Source: Bacteroidota bacterium (GTDB lineage: Bacteria > Bacteroidota > Bacteroidia > Bacteroidales > VadinHA17). Taken from it: a stretch of DNA of 64,000 nt. The notes beneath the pieces were generated by a model. The model was not told where the DNA came from and made no database searches. It saw only the letters and a program-made list of their open reading frames with translations. A program made the position numbers and the translations under genes. Positions within the stretch are counted from its first letter, which is position 1, and every line of letters begins with the position of its first letter. Of the stretch, positions 19,313-28,559 are shown in pieces. The stretch is taken from contig JADKBL010000003.1 of the NCBI GenBank assembly GCA_016718875.1, forward strand, positions 124,001 through 188,000, given 5' to 3'.

Positions 19313-19961
19313 TTACAATCTGGCCGTCTTTTATTTTCAGCACTCTGTCCGACATATCGGCAAGCTGACGATCATGAGTTACAATAATAATAGTCTGGCC
19401 GAAGGTATCACGAAGCTTGAAAAAGAGCTTATGAAGCTCATTCTTGTTTTCACTGTCAAGGTTGCCTGATGGTTCATCAGCAAGGATCACCGAAGGGTTA
19501 TTTACAAGAGCCCTGGCAACTGCAACCCTCTGCTGCTCACCTCCACTCAGTTCTGATGGTTTATGTTCCAGCCTGTCGGCAAGATTCAGAAATCCGAGGA
19601 GTTCTTTTGCCCTCTCCTCAGCATCTGCTTTACCTTTTCCTGCAATAAAGGCAGGTATACAAACATTTTCCAGAGCTGTAAATTCGGGAAGAAGCTGGTG
19701 GAACTGGAAGACAAATCCGATGTTGCTATTTCTGAATGAAGCCAGAGGTTTTCCCCTTAGTCTGCTCACATCAATGTTGTCGAAAAAAACTGTACCGGCA
19801 TCTGGTCTGTCAAGGGTTCCGATTATCTGAAGCAGTGTTGTTTTCCCTGCACCGCTGGCTCCTACAATTGAAACAACCTCCTTATCCTTAATCTCAATAT
19901 CAATCCCTTTAAGGACCTTCAGGTCACCATATGCTTTTGTGATACCGGTGGTTCTGATCAT
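19302..19961 (-). CDS. ABC transporter ATP-binding protein, LolD/MacB-like
   Basis: The 219-residue ATPase is complete. Walker A is GASGAGKTT (residues 34-42), the signature is LSGGEQQ (138-144), Walker B is VILADEP (158-164) and the switch His is in IVTHD. The length and sequence fit the LolD/MacB group that partners FtsX-like permeases in lipoprotein release or efflux. No permease is adjacent. Candidate partners in the window are the MacB-type permease at 25361-26737, which lacks its own ATPase gene, and the LolC/E-like permease at 59050. Which it serves is not decided by the sequence. Confidence 0.85.
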   Translation of the reverse strand: MIRTTGITKAYGDLKVLKGIDIEIKDKEVVSIVGASGAGKTTLLQIIGTLDRPDAGTVFFDNIDVSRLRGKPLASFRNSNIGFVFQFHQLLPEFTALENVCIPAFIAGKGKADAEERAKELLGFLNLADRLEHKPSELSGGEQQRVAVARALVNNPSVILADEPSGNLDSENKNELHKLFFKLRDTFGQTIIIVTHDRQLADMSDRVLKIKDGQIVNEL

Positions 19962-20068
19962 GGACAGATATTATGGAGGGAGAATTGTAAACCGGGTTAA
20001 TCGCTGTATCCCCTGTAGTTGCCATCAGATACTACATCATTGCCGTAGTTAATTGTCTGCTGCGATTC

Positions 20069-20443
20069 CTATGCACCTTTTTTCAGATTATCAGCAACTT
20101 CGGTAGCATCACTCTGTATGGTACCTGCAACGTCATCAACCTCCTTCTTTACCTCTGAAGTAGCATTTTCCATATCGCTCTTAACAGAATCGGACACTTC
20201 ATTGACATCTTTGGTAATTTTATCTGAAAGGTCATTGACATCTTTTTTAATAGAATCGGTAACCTCACTCATATCCCTTCTGATGTCTGCAGTACTGGTT
20301 TCCAGCTCTCTCTTAATCTCGTCAGTTGCTTTTTTGAAGTCGCGCATACCCTTACCCAGAGTTTTTGCAATATCCGGAAGTTTCTCAGCTCCGAAGAGAA
20401 GAAGCGCCACAATGACAATGACAAAAATCTCAGGTCCGCTCAT
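20069..20443 (-). CDS. tatA: twin-arginine translocase subunit TatA with a hendecad-repeat tail
   Basis: This 124-residue TatA/E protein forms the pore-associated part of the Tat folded-protein export system. It has a membrane helix at residues 4-16, the Phe-Gly hinge at 17-18 and the amphipathic helix KLPDIAKTLGKGMRDFKKA. From residue 50 the tail is built of 11-residue repeats of the type VTDSIKKDVND. Six full units and a partial one run to the end, predicting a long charged helix. After the TAG stop the frame stays open for 23 codons to a TAA at 19999-20001. No tatC is in the window. A TAACTTTG -7 element lies 37 bp upstream. Confidence 0.9.
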   Translation of the reverse strand: MSGPEIFVIVIVALLLFGAEKLPDIAKTLGKGMRDFKKATDEIKRELETSTADIRRDMSEVTDSIKKDVNDLSDKITKDVNEVSDSVKSDMENATSEVKKEVDDVAGTIQSDATEVADNLKKGA

Positions 20444-20479
20444 ATAGAGTAAAATTATTGTCCTTTAATTTACGTCCGA

Positions 20480-20487
20480 CAAAGTTA
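20480..20487 (-). promoter_or_regulatory. putative -7 promoter element of tatA
   Basis: The minus strand reads TAACTTTG, an exact TAnnTTTG match, 37 bp upstream of the tatA start. Confidence 0.55.
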
Positions 20488-20570
20488 GAAAAGTTTCATG
20501 ATAAACAATGCCCGTGTTTATCCATCATGCCATAAAAAACTATAAAATAAAATAGCAAAAACCAGGGTGG

Positions 20571-20606
20571 AAAAAAAAGAGAAGGTGTCCTTCTGAGACA
20601 CCTTCT
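20571..20606 (-). terminator. rho-independent terminator of secDF
   Basis: Downstream of the secDF stop there is a perfect 9-10 bp stem (GAAGGTGTC at 20581-20589 pairing with GACACCTTC at 20597-20605) with a 7-nt loop. It is followed on the minus strand by a TC step and eight T residues (A run at 20571-20578). This is the clearest intrinsic terminator in the window. Confidence 0.9.
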
Positions 20607-20629
20607 TAAATATTGATAAAAGCTCTTTT

Positions 20630-23590
20630 TTAAGATTTCAGACCTTTTTTGCTGGATGTATCATAAACTACAGCGGTTGCAACAAAGATTGAGGAATAGG
20701 TTCCAACGATGATTCCGATTATCATTGCAAAAAGGAATCCGCGGATAGTTGCACCACCGAAGAAGAACATGGCGATGAGTACAAGGATTGAAGTAACACC
20801 TGTATTCAGAGTACGGCTAAGTGTATCGTTCAAAGCAAGGTTAAGGACTTCCTGAGGTGAACGTTTCCGGTGAAGAGGAAGAAACTCCCTTACCCTGTCA
20901 AATACAACTACCGAGTCGTTTACAGAATATCCGATTACTGTAAGGATTGCAGCAATAAATGACTGGTCAATCTCCATTGTAAAAGGCAACAGTCCCCACA
21001 GTAATGAATATATTCCTATTACTATCATTACGTCATGAGCAAGGGCAACTATTGCACCGACGCCATACTGCCAGTTCCTGAACCTCATAAAAATATAAAG
21101 GAAGATTATTACCAGCGACAAAGCAACGGCCCAGATAGCCTTTGTTTTAATATCACTTGCTATTGTTGGTCCTACAGTTTCTGAACTTACCCTGTTTTCT
21201 GATAAAAACTCTTCTTTAGTAACACCAGGTCCAACCATTCCCTTAAGTCCCTCATAAAGAGCTGATTCAACTTCATTATCAACGCCTGTCTGATCAATCA
21301 TGTATTTTGTTGTGATCCTTACCTGGTTATCGTTAACGAATGTTACAACCTGTGGTGGTTCACCGAAAACAACAGCAAGATTTGCGGCAACATCACCAGT
21401 CTTAACACTTTCACTGAAGCGGACAACATATGTACGCCCACCTGAAAAATCAATACCAGGATTCAATCCTCTGATAAATAGTGAAGCAATACCGATAATT
21501 GTAATGGCAATAGAAACTGCATAAAAGTATTTTCGCTTTCCTATAAAGTCTATTGCTGTATTCTTCAGAATATTTGCTGTAATCTTTATTGAGAAGCTGG
21601 GTGTTACATTTTTCTTTAGAAGATACTCATATATAATACGTGTTATAAATATTGAAGTAAACAGGGATGTGAAAATACCAATAACAAGAGTTGTGGCGAA
21701 ACCTTTTATAGGGCCTGTTCCAAAAACATATAGAACAACACCGGTAAGAAGGGTTGTAATATTTGAGTCAAGAATCGCCGAAAGAGATCCCTTGTAACCG
21801 TCAGCAATTGCTAACTTAATACCCTTTCCTGCCCTCATCTCCTCACGTATACGCTCATAGATAAGAACGTTTGAGTCGATCGACATACCTATTGTGAGCA
21901 CAATACCTGCTATACCAGGAAGAGTAAGAACTGCACCCAGTGATGCAGATACTCCCATAAGGAGGAATACGTTCGCAAAGAGTGCTATGTCGGCTATTGT
22001 ACCGGCACTACGACTATAATAGAATAGCATGTATGCCAAAACAATAATAAATGCTATAACAAATGAAATAAGTCCCGAACTTATCGCTTCTTTTCCAAGA
22101 GTAGGGCCAATTATTGTATCAGAAATAATTCTTGCAGGAGCAGGCAGTTTTCCTGACTTAAGGATATTGGCAAGGTCGTCAGCCTCCTCTATTGTAAAGT
22201 CGCCTGTAATTTCGGTACTTCCTCCGGAGATCTCATTCTGAACTCGTGGATAAGAACGAACGTAACCGTCGAGAACAACCGCAAGGCAGCGATCAATATT
22301 CTCACGTGTCATCCTTTGCCAGATCTTTGATCCCTCGGCGTTCATAGACATGTCAACCTTCACTTCCGATCCTGTGACACCAGAAGAAGGTCTTGCTGAT
22401 GTGATAACATCACCATCAAGCGGTGGTCTGCCATCACGTGTGGTAATTTTTATAGCATGAAGCTCATAGAGTGTCTTGGTAGGATCATATTTATATGGAT
22501 TCTGACTCCACATAAACTTCAGATCGCGGGGAAAAATAGCCCTTACCTGGTTCATTTTGAGCATAGTGTTAACCTCAGCAGTGTCTTTTGAACTTGCAAG
22601 ACCGACCATACTGGACTGAAGAGGCTGACCTTCAGAGTTTACTCTTGGGCTCAGTACGCCGAAGAGGGGATTCTGAAGTGCAAACTCCTCACGTGAGGCA
22701 GGTTCTGCAGTCTTGGCTGTATCTTTTGCAATTATATCAAGCAGTGATTGTTCCTTTTTCGCAGTATCAGCCGGGGTAACGGCCTGTTCTGTTGTTGCGG
22801 GTTTTTCAGTGTTTGCCTGTATCTCTTTAAGCAGGTTATTTGCCTGTGAAAGATATCCGATAATCTCACCATTTTCATATGTCTCCCAGAATTCAAGGTT
22901 TGCAGTTCCCTGTAACAGTTCCCTTACCCTTTGCGGGTCTGTCTGTCCGGGCAGCTCAATGAGTATACGTCCTTTTGTAGCCAGGTTAGTGATATTAGGC
23001 TGTACAACTCCAAAACGGTCGATCCTTGTGCGAAGAATATTGAAAGCGTTTTCAATTGCTGAAGTAACTTCTCCGTCAAGTACTTTCAGAACATCCTGAT
23101 TTGATGAATTGAAATTGATTTTATCTCTCATTTCAACTGTACCAAAGATTGATGCAAGTTTGGCATTGGGATCAACTTCAGTAAATGCCTGACCAAACAG
23201 TGTAAGGTAATCTGACTGGCTTTGCTTTTGCATCTGGTTGGCCCTGTCAAGAGCTGCTGCAAAAGTTTTATCTGTACTGTAATTTGAGAGAGCTTTGAGA
23301 ATGTCCTCAACAGAAACTTCAAGTATTACGTTCATCCCGCCTTTAAGGTCGAGACCAAGATTCATCTCCTTCTTCTGTACTTCCTTGAATGTGTATCCGA
23401 GAAAACTCCACTGGTCTTTTGTCAGAGTTGCTATAGAATCAAGATACTTTGTTTCCTTAACTAGGTCTCCCTTTGCAAATTCCCTGGCTTCCTTCTTAAC
23501 CATGTAGGTAGCACCGGTAAAGGACAACTGGTAAATTGATACCAGAGCCAATGCAATAGCCAGAACGATGATTGCTGCTTTATTCTGCAT
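20630..23590 (-). CDS. secDF: protein translocase SecDF, fused
   Basis: The 986-residue single-chain fusion of SecD and SecF uses the proton gradient to help pull proteins through SecYEG. Twelve membrane segments are expected. The SecD half has an N-terminal helix, the LGLDLKGGMNVILEV motif near residue 77, a periplasmic P1 region with a Bacteroidota-type insertion rich in Ala, Thr and Lys (about 250-290), then six helices. The SecF half begins near residue 680 with its own GIDFSGGR motif (about 717-723). The gene is intact. It has a TATCTTTG -7 element 61 bp upstream and a strong terminator downstream, so it is probably monocistronic. Confidence 0.95.
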   Translation of the reverse strand: MQNKAAIIVLAIALALVSIYQLSFTGATYMVKKEAREFAKGDLVKETKYLDSIATLTKDQWSFLGYTFKEVQKKEMNLGLDLKGGMNVILEVSVEDILKALSNYSTDKTFAAALDRANQMQKQSQSDYLTLFGQAFTEVDPNAKLASIFGTVEMRDKINFNSSNQDVLKVLDGEVTSAIENAFNILRTRIDRFGVVQPNITNLATKGRILIELPGQTDPQRVRELLQGTANLEFWETYENGEIIGYLSQANNLLKEIQANTEKPATTEQAVTPADTAKKEQSLLDIIAKDTAKTAEPASREEFALQNPLFGVLSPRVNSEGQPLQSSMVGLASSKDTAEVNTMLKMNQVRAIFPRDLKFMWSQNPYKYDPTKTLYELHAIKITTRDGRPPLDGDVITSARPSSGVTGSEVKVDMSMNAEGSKIWQRMTRENIDRCLAVVLDGYVRSYPRVQNEISGGSTEITGDFTIEEADDLANILKSGKLPAPARIISDTIIGPTLGKEAISSGLISFVIAFIIVLAYMLFYYSRSAGTIADIALFANVFLLMGVSASLGAVLTLPGIAGIVLTIGMSIDSNVLIYERIREEMRAGKGIKLAIADGYKGSLSAILDSNITTLLTGVVLYVFGTGPIKGFATTLVIGIFTSLFTSIFITRIIYEYLLKKNVTPSFSIKITANILKNTAIDFIGKRKYFYAVSIAITIIGIASLFIRGLNPGIDFSGGRTYVVRFSESVKTGDVAANLAVVFGEPPQVVTFVNDNQVRITTKYMIDQTGVDNEVESALYEGLKGMVGPGVTKEEFLSENRVSSETVGPTIASDIKTKAIWAVALSLVIIFLYIFMRFRNWQYGVGAIVALAHDVMIVIGIYSLLWGLLPFTMEIDQSFIAAILTVIGYSVNDSVVVFDRVREFLPLHRKRSPQEVLNLALNDTLSRTLNTGVTSILVLIAMFFFGGATIRGFLFAMIIGIIVGTYSSIFVATAVVYDTSSKKGLKS

Positions 23591-23650
23591 TTGTCTTCTG
23601 TTTAGAAATTATTCTGAATTAAATATTCTATGTTCTTCATTATCGAGGCG

Positions 23651-23658
23651 CAAAGATA
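23651..23658 (-). promoter_or_regulatory. putative -7 promoter element of secDF
   Basis: The minus strand reads TATCTTTG, an exact TAnnTTTG match, 61 bp upstream of the secDF start. Confidence 0.55.
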
Positions 23659-23736
23659 TTAAAATTTTACAAAAACTATAATTTATTGAGCAGATGATTA
23701 TAGAAGAAAAAAAAGGGATCCCTAAAAGTCGTTTTT

Positions 23737-23813
23737 ACCCCCCCAACCCCCCAAGGGGGGCTTAACAGGTAATTGTCATTCGATAAGTCCCCCCTGGGGG
23801 ATTTAGGGGTGGA
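23737..23813. repeat. C/G-run inverted repeat element
   Basis: Two imperfect arms of about 28 bp, each holding runs of C and G (CCCCCCAAGGGGGG in the left, CCCCCCTGGGGG in the right), face each other across a 20-nt spacer. Each arm can also fold on its own. The element lies between tolC and secDF, both on the minus strand. A related single arm occurs at 60975-61003. It resembles small non-coding repeat elements seen in many Bacteroidota genomes. It could also stop tolC transcription. Confidence 0.7.
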
Positions 23814-23868
23814 TTTAGATACAGACTATTTAGACACTCTCTTCTTTACAATTAGTTAAAAGCCTCTG

Positions 23869-25368
23869 TTACTTTAAAAGCTTCTCATAATCTGTATCAA
23901 GCGGTTTCTTATTGACAAAGTCAAAAAGTGTAAGATTGCGGATATTGAAGTAATATACCCAGTAATTCTGAAGTGACTGAACATATGCCCTTCTGTTCTG
24001 GTCTTTCTTGGTATCAGCGTTATTGAGTTCAAGAACAGCAATTTTACCAATCAGGAACCTTTGTTTTGTGACCTCATACATTTTCATTGCCACAGTATCG
24101 GATTTTGCAGCTATGGCAACCTGTGCTGACTGAAGATTGAATTGTTCAACATCAAGAAGCAGGTTTTGCTGAAAGTCTATAATGGCCTGTTGTGACTGAA
24201 CCTGAGCCAGTTCAAGACTCGATTGTGCCATCCTGTATTTTCCCTGGCCAAGTCCCCAGTCAAGAATCGGCATTGTAAAACCTATCCTTACACGCTGCTG
24301 CTTGTTTGGATCGGAATATGCCAGGTTAAAATCCGGATCCTGATCACGTAAGCCAAATGATGCCATTAAGTTAGCATTAAGGCCCTTTTCTGCCTTTGCC
24401 TGAGCCACATTGCTCTGGGCAGTAAGAAGCGTCAGTTGCTGGGTTATCATCTCAGGGTTATTCTGCATCGCCAGATCAAATACATCCTGGGAGGTCACCT
24501 GCAATTCCGGTACTTCTGATGGAAGAATAAGTTCGAGCCTTACATTCTCATTAAAACCCAGGAATGATCTGAGTCGGATCTCCCTGTCCCGGAGGTTCAT
24601 CTCAGCTTCTTTTCTGGCAGTTTCAGCGTTTAGCCATGAAAGTTGCATCTGAAGAAGTTCATCTTCTGCAATTGTTCCCAGATCATATCTTCCCTTTGCG
24701 ATCCTCCAGAGTGTATCTGCATTGGAATAGTTCATCTCAGCTATCTGCTTGTTGATCTGGGCTGTTGCCAGCGAGAAGAAATTCATAACAGCCTGCTGAT
24801 GAACTGTCTCTATATTGGAAAGAAAAGTTTTCTTTGCTGCCTCAAATTTAAGAGGCTCTGTTTTCTTTTGCCACTTCAATGCATTATATCTGAAAATAGG
24901 CTGAATTAATCCAATGCTAAGAGGGGTTGTAATATACTTCCGGCTATCAATCTCAAGATCATTGAAAAGTGTAAGATCCGATTGAAGAGAAACCGTTCCT
25001 CCGGTTGCACCAATATTCTGTGAGAGTGAAAGAGATGCAAGGTTACTGATAGTATTGGAGGTACGATACTCATACCCGTTAGCGGTTGAGTTCCAAACCT
25101 TATCATAGGAGTTACTGAAATCAGGTGTAGTGCCGGCCAGACTCAGTGAAGGCCTGTATTGTGCCACAAACGTCCTGTATTGCCAGTAACTTGCCCTGAA
25201 TCTGTGTTTTGCCATCAGTGCATTTGGCGACTGTTCTTCTGACAATGTGATTACTTCATCAAAAGTAAGCTTTTTAATCTCCTGAGCCTCTGACCTGAGA
25301 GGCGAAAGAAGAAATAATGCTGAAATGACGATATACTTCAAATACTTCATCATAATATAATTATTCAT
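23869..25368 (-). CDS. TolC-family outer-membrane efflux protein
   Basis: The protein is 499 residues, or 494 if the second ATG pair (25353 or 25350) is used. Those later starts give a cleaner signal peptide (MKYLKYIVISALFLLSPLRSEAQ). The rest shows two OEP repeats rich in long helices with Gln and Ala, the pattern of a TolC trimeric duct. It closes an operon with a periplasmic adaptor and a MacB-type permease. The 5' end overlaps the permease stop by 8 bp if the first ATG is used. It should export a drug, peptide or lipid through the outer membrane. Confidence 0.88.
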   Translation of the reverse strand: MNNYIMMKYLKYIVISALFLLSPLRSEAQEIKKLTFDEVITLSEEQSPNALMAKHRFRASYWQYRTFVAQYRPSLSLAGTTPDFSNSYDKVWNSTANGYEYRTSNTISNLASLSLSQNIGATGGTVSLQSDLTLFNDLEIDSRKYITTPLSIGLIQPIFRYNALKWQKKTEPLKFEAAKKTFLSNIETVHQQAVMNFFSLATAQINKQIAEMNYSNADTLWRIAKGRYDLGTIAEDELLQMQLSWLNAETARKEAEMNLRDREIRLRSFLGFNENVRLELILPSEVPELQVTSQDVFDLAMQNNPEMITQQLTLLTAQSNVAQAKAEKGLNANLMASFGLRDQDPDFNLAYSDPNKQQRVRIGFTMPILDWGLGQGKYRMAQSSLELAQVQSQQAIIDFQQNLLLDVEQFNLQSAQVAIAAKSDTVAMKMYEVTKQRFLIGKIAVLELNNADTKKDQNRRAYVQSLQNYWVYYFNIRNLTLFDFVNKKPLDTDYEKLLK

Positions 25369-26737
25369 GTCTCAATGATTCAATTGGATCTTTTTCTGAT
25401 GCTCTTTTAGCAGGTGAATACCCGAATATAACTCCAACTGCAGCTGATACGCCGAATGCTATAAAAACAGAGAAGAAGGAGACTATGGTCATTATTCCGG
25501 CAACCTGCTCTATTAGCTTAGCCATTACAACCCCGAAAAATATTCCGATAAAACCACCTGATACACTAATAAGTACGGCTTCTGAAAGGAACTGAACAAC
25601 AATATCCATCTTTTTTGCACCTATAGCCATTCTTGTTCCGATTTCCTTTATTCTCTCCATCACCGAGGCAAACATAATATTCATAATTCCTATGCCCCCT
25701 ACAATCAAAGATATACTTGCTATTGCCCCCAGAACGATATTAAAAATATCCTTTGTCCTCTGCTGCTGTTTGAGCAAAAGTTCAGGAACTGTAATTTCAA
25801 AATCCTTCACTCCCGTATGTCGTCTTGTAAGCATCCGGCTTAATATTTCAGTTGTAGGCTGAAGCTGTTCTGTTTCAGTAACCTGCACAACAATTCTGTC
25901 GAGCTGGTTATAATTGTTTTCTGAATCTGTTGATGCATCGGAACTGCTGGAGACTACCCTGGTCATCATCATTCCGCCACCGAAGAACTGCATTCCGCTT
26001 GCTTCAGAAACAAGCTTGGTATTTACCAGTGCACGGTTCTGATATCGTAACAACATGGTCTGTATTGGAATGTAGATGTTGTCATTGTATACATTTACTC
26101 CCTTTTCTTCGAACCCCGTCAGACTGACATTGGTCTTCTGCAAAACGCCAATTACTTTTAACCAGATTCCGTTGAACTTGATATACTGACCAATCGGGTC
26201 GATTTTACTGAAGAATTTTGCCCTGATATTGGCACCGATTATACAAACCTGGATCCCATTCTCTTCCTGGAAATCATTAAAGATTGTACCGGCAACCAGG
26301 GGCAGATTGTAAAGCTCGAAATAATCATTAGATACCCCGACCAGCTTTGCAGTATACTTCACGCCGTTTAACATGGCAGTTGAATTGAAAGAAATTTCAG
26401 GACTGATTCTCTTAACAGAGGGCAGTGTCTCTTTTATTGACTCTACATCGAGCATATTCAGACCTCTCGAAAATTTCTTCTGCTGCTTTTCTCCCTCATT
26501 TGAGGATGATGATTTATCAGGAATCACCGGGTTGATAAGTATGTTGTTAACACCTACCATTTTCATCTGATCCATGATTTCCTGTTTTGCTCCTTTGCCT
26601 ATCGCGAGCATCGCAATAACGGCAGCAACACCGAAAATGATACCCAGTGCTGTCAGAATTGATTTCAACTTGTTTGATACAATCGACTCAACAGCTATCT
26701 CAATATCATGGAAATATCTTAAGATAAACTTTATCAT
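25361..26737 (-). CDS. MacB-type ABC transporter permease
   Basis: The 458-residue protein has one N-terminal membrane helix (about residues 24-45), a large periplasmic MacB-PCD domain (about 50-330), and three C-terminal FtsX helices with the typical IGIMNIMFASVMERIKEIGTRMAIGA segment. No nucleotide-binding domain is fused and no ATPase gene lies beside it. Bacteroidota operons of this kind usually have the ATPase next to the permease. A separate ATPase must serve it; the LolD-like protein at 19302 is the nearest candidate. It follows the adaptor gene by 59 bp. Confidence 0.88.
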   Translation of the reverse strand: MIKFILRYFHDIEIAVESIVSNKLKSILTALGIIFGVAAVIAMLAIGKGAKQEIMDQMKMVGVNNILINPVIPDKSSSSNEGEKQQKKFSRGLNMLDVESIKETLPSVKRISPEISFNSTAMLNGVKYTAKLVGVSNDYFELYNLPLVAGTIFNDFQEENGIQVCIIGANIRAKFFSKIDPIGQYIKFNGIWLKVIGVLQKTNVSLTGFEEKGVNVYNDNIYIPIQTMLLRYQNRALVNTKLVSEASGMQFFGGGMMMTRVVSSSSDASTDSENNYNQLDRIVVQVTETEQLQPTTEILSRMLTRRHTGVKDFEITVPELLLKQQQRTKDIFNIVLGAIASISLIVGGIGIMNIMFASVMERIKEIGTRMAIGAKKMDIVVQFLSEAVLISVSGGFIGIFFGVVMAKLIEQVAGIMTIVSFFSVFIAFGVSAAVGVIFGYSPAKRASEKDPIESLRHE

Positions 26738-26796
26738 TTCATTTCCTTGTTAATTGCTTAATCATTTGTCTGAATTTTGCAGAAGTATTCCGGGAA

Positions 26797-28389
26797 CTAT
26801 TTTGTGCCTTCTACCTGCTTTACCACGGGAGCAGTTTTCACTGTTGTATCCCTGGCTCCTGCTCCCTGCTGATTTCTCATCATCCTCATCCTGCGCATTG
26901 CGGCTGTATCCCTGGGACCACCTCCCTGCCCACCGCCCATTCTCTGAAATCGCTGTATCATTTCAGGAGTTGGCGCCTGACCACCGGCCCTCTGAAATCC
27001 CTCTCCCATCTGTGGAGGTGCTCCCTGACCCGGACCAACAGATATCATCATCTGACTCTGCTCTCTGGCTCTTTCAGCTTCTTCCCTAATTCTTTTCTCT
27101 TCAGCCTTCTTAGCTGCTTCCTTCTCCTTTATAACAGCAATCAGGTCTTTTCCGACCAGCTTGAAATCCTCAGGCTCCACAGGAGTACTTAAGTAAATCT
27201 GGGATCCTTCAGCAATACCCTGTTCTATTATAACATTATTCTCATTTGACTCCCCAAGTACTACAATCTGCTTTTCACCTTTTTTCGTGTAAACAAAAGG
27301 AATACTGTCGGCACCGGCCTGTACACATTCAAGAGGAATATAAACTACATCACTTATCGTTTTGGTAATTATTTTATTACCTGTGGTCATCGATGGTCTC
27401 AGAATAGGATCTGAACCATCAACTTTAATCAGGACTTCAAATACTTTAGCATCTGCATTCGGTAGCTGTTCCCCTATATTTGCAACACTTGTTACAGTTC
27501 CGGTATATGATCTTTCGGGAAAAGCATCAACCATAATCTCAACCTTCTGACTCGGTCTAACCTTGCTGACATCAATTTCATTAACATATGTCTTTGAAAG
27601 CATTGATGACATATCGGGAAGGGTGGCAACTACATTGTCCCATGGATTAATAGATGACCCTACCTTTCTCTTGTTGCCCATTCTGTCACGTTTGTAAATC
27701 ACCATACCGGAAGAAGGAGCAGATATTGTAAAATTCAGGAGAAGATCCTGCAGATCCTTTACCCTCTGCTGCTGTTCTGCCAGCTGATTCTTCTGGTTGC
27801 GCATTTCAGATTTTGCTTGTTCCACCTTTAGGCCATAGCTTCTGATTGTCTGATCGAGAGAACGGTTCGCCTTATCAAGTGAAATCTCTGCCTGACGGAT
27901 AGTAGTTGGAGGCTCATATTTCGACTGCTGAAGAGTAATTTCAGCCTCTTCAACGGTAAACCTCAGGTTCTTGATATTGTCCCTCAGATTGCTGAGAGTA
28001 ACAGCTGTATCAAGTATCTTCATCTCAAGATTTGTCTGATATGTTGTAAGCCTTTCAAGCTCATCTTTCAGTGTGTTATCAAATGAGGTTCTGTCGAGAC
28101 TGGCAATAAAGTCACCTTTTCTGACCTCTGTACCCTCTGGCACAAGATCCTGTATCTTTATATCCATGACCCGCACGTTCCTTGCTCTTGTAAACTCGGG
28201 TCCTCTTATATCTGTTGAATTCTCAGCCTGAAGTTCACCTGTGGTTGTAACCACTATGTCGAACTGTCCTTTCTTTGATTCAGCGTAAAGATTTGAAACA
28301 TCATTCTTTGATGTAACTTTATTGAAGATTATCAGGACAATTATCGCCAAAACAACAACTATTCCTGTAATAATGACCGTTTTTTTCAT
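26797..28389 (-). CDS. periplasmic adaptor (HlyD/MacA-like) with a Met/Gly/Gln/Arg-rich tail
   Basis: The 530-residue membrane-fusion protein has an N-terminal anchor helix (about residues 5-22), a barrel-sandwich domain, a long coiled-coil hairpin (about 80-215) and the beta-barrel and membrane-proximal domains (about 225-400). It bridges the permease and TolC. The last 110 residues are unusual: a charged helix (EKEAAKKAEEKRIREEAERAR) followed by a low-complexity stretch with MRRMRMM and many Gly, Gln and Pro. A TATTTTTG -7 element lies 38 bp upstream, so this is the first gene of the efflux operon. Confidence 0.88.
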   Translation of the reverse strand: MKKTVIITGIVVVLAIIVLIIFNKVTSKNDVSNLYAESKKGQFDIVVTTTGELQAENSTDIRGPEFTRARNVRVMDIKIQDLVPEGTEVRKGDFIASLDRTSFDNTLKDELERLTTYQTNLEMKILDTAVTLSNLRDNIKNLRFTVEEAEITLQQSKYEPPTTIRQAEISLDKANRSLDQTIRSYGLKVEQAKSEMRNQKNQLAEQQQRVKDLQDLLLNFTISAPSSGMVIYKRDRMGNKRKVGSSINPWDNVVATLPDMSSMLSKTYVNEIDVSKVRPSQKVEIMVDAFPERSYTGTVTSVANIGEQLPNADAKVFEVLIKVDGSDPILRPSMTTGNKIITKTISDVVYIPLECVQAGADSIPFVYTKKGEKQIVVLGESNENNVIIEQGIAEGSQIYLSTPVEPEDFKLVGKDLIAVIKEKEAAKKAEEKRIREEAERAREQSQMMISVGPGQGAPPQMGEGFQRAGGQAPTPEMIQRFQRMGGGQGGGPRDTAAMRRMRMMRNQQGAGARDTTVKTAPVVKQVEGTK

Positions 28390-28426
28390 TTAATAATTTA
28401 ATTAAAATACATAACTTTAATCTGTG

Positions 28427-28434
28427 CAAAAATA
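28427..28434 (-). promoter_or_regulatory. putative -7 promoter element of the efflux operon
   Basis: The minus strand reads TATTTTTG, an exact TAnnTTTG match, 38 bp upstream of the adaptor start. Confidence 0.55.
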
Positions 28435-28559
28435 TCAAAAGAGTTTCTTGCACCACTGCCGTTAACAATTATTAACCTGACATTAACATGACAGGCATGT
28501 CTCTACATGACAGTGACAACCTTGTTTTTATTCCCGTTGTTCAGGAAAATATAACAGGT

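Noticed and set aside
20118..20447. Serine-rich open frame opposite tatA
   Set aside because: It mirrors the hendecad repeat of TatA on the other strand and has no family features.
23701..23720. Intrinsic terminator of tolC at the GGGATCCC palindrome before an A run
   Set aside because: The palindrome cannot form a stem with a proper loop; the C/G-run element next to it is a better candidate.
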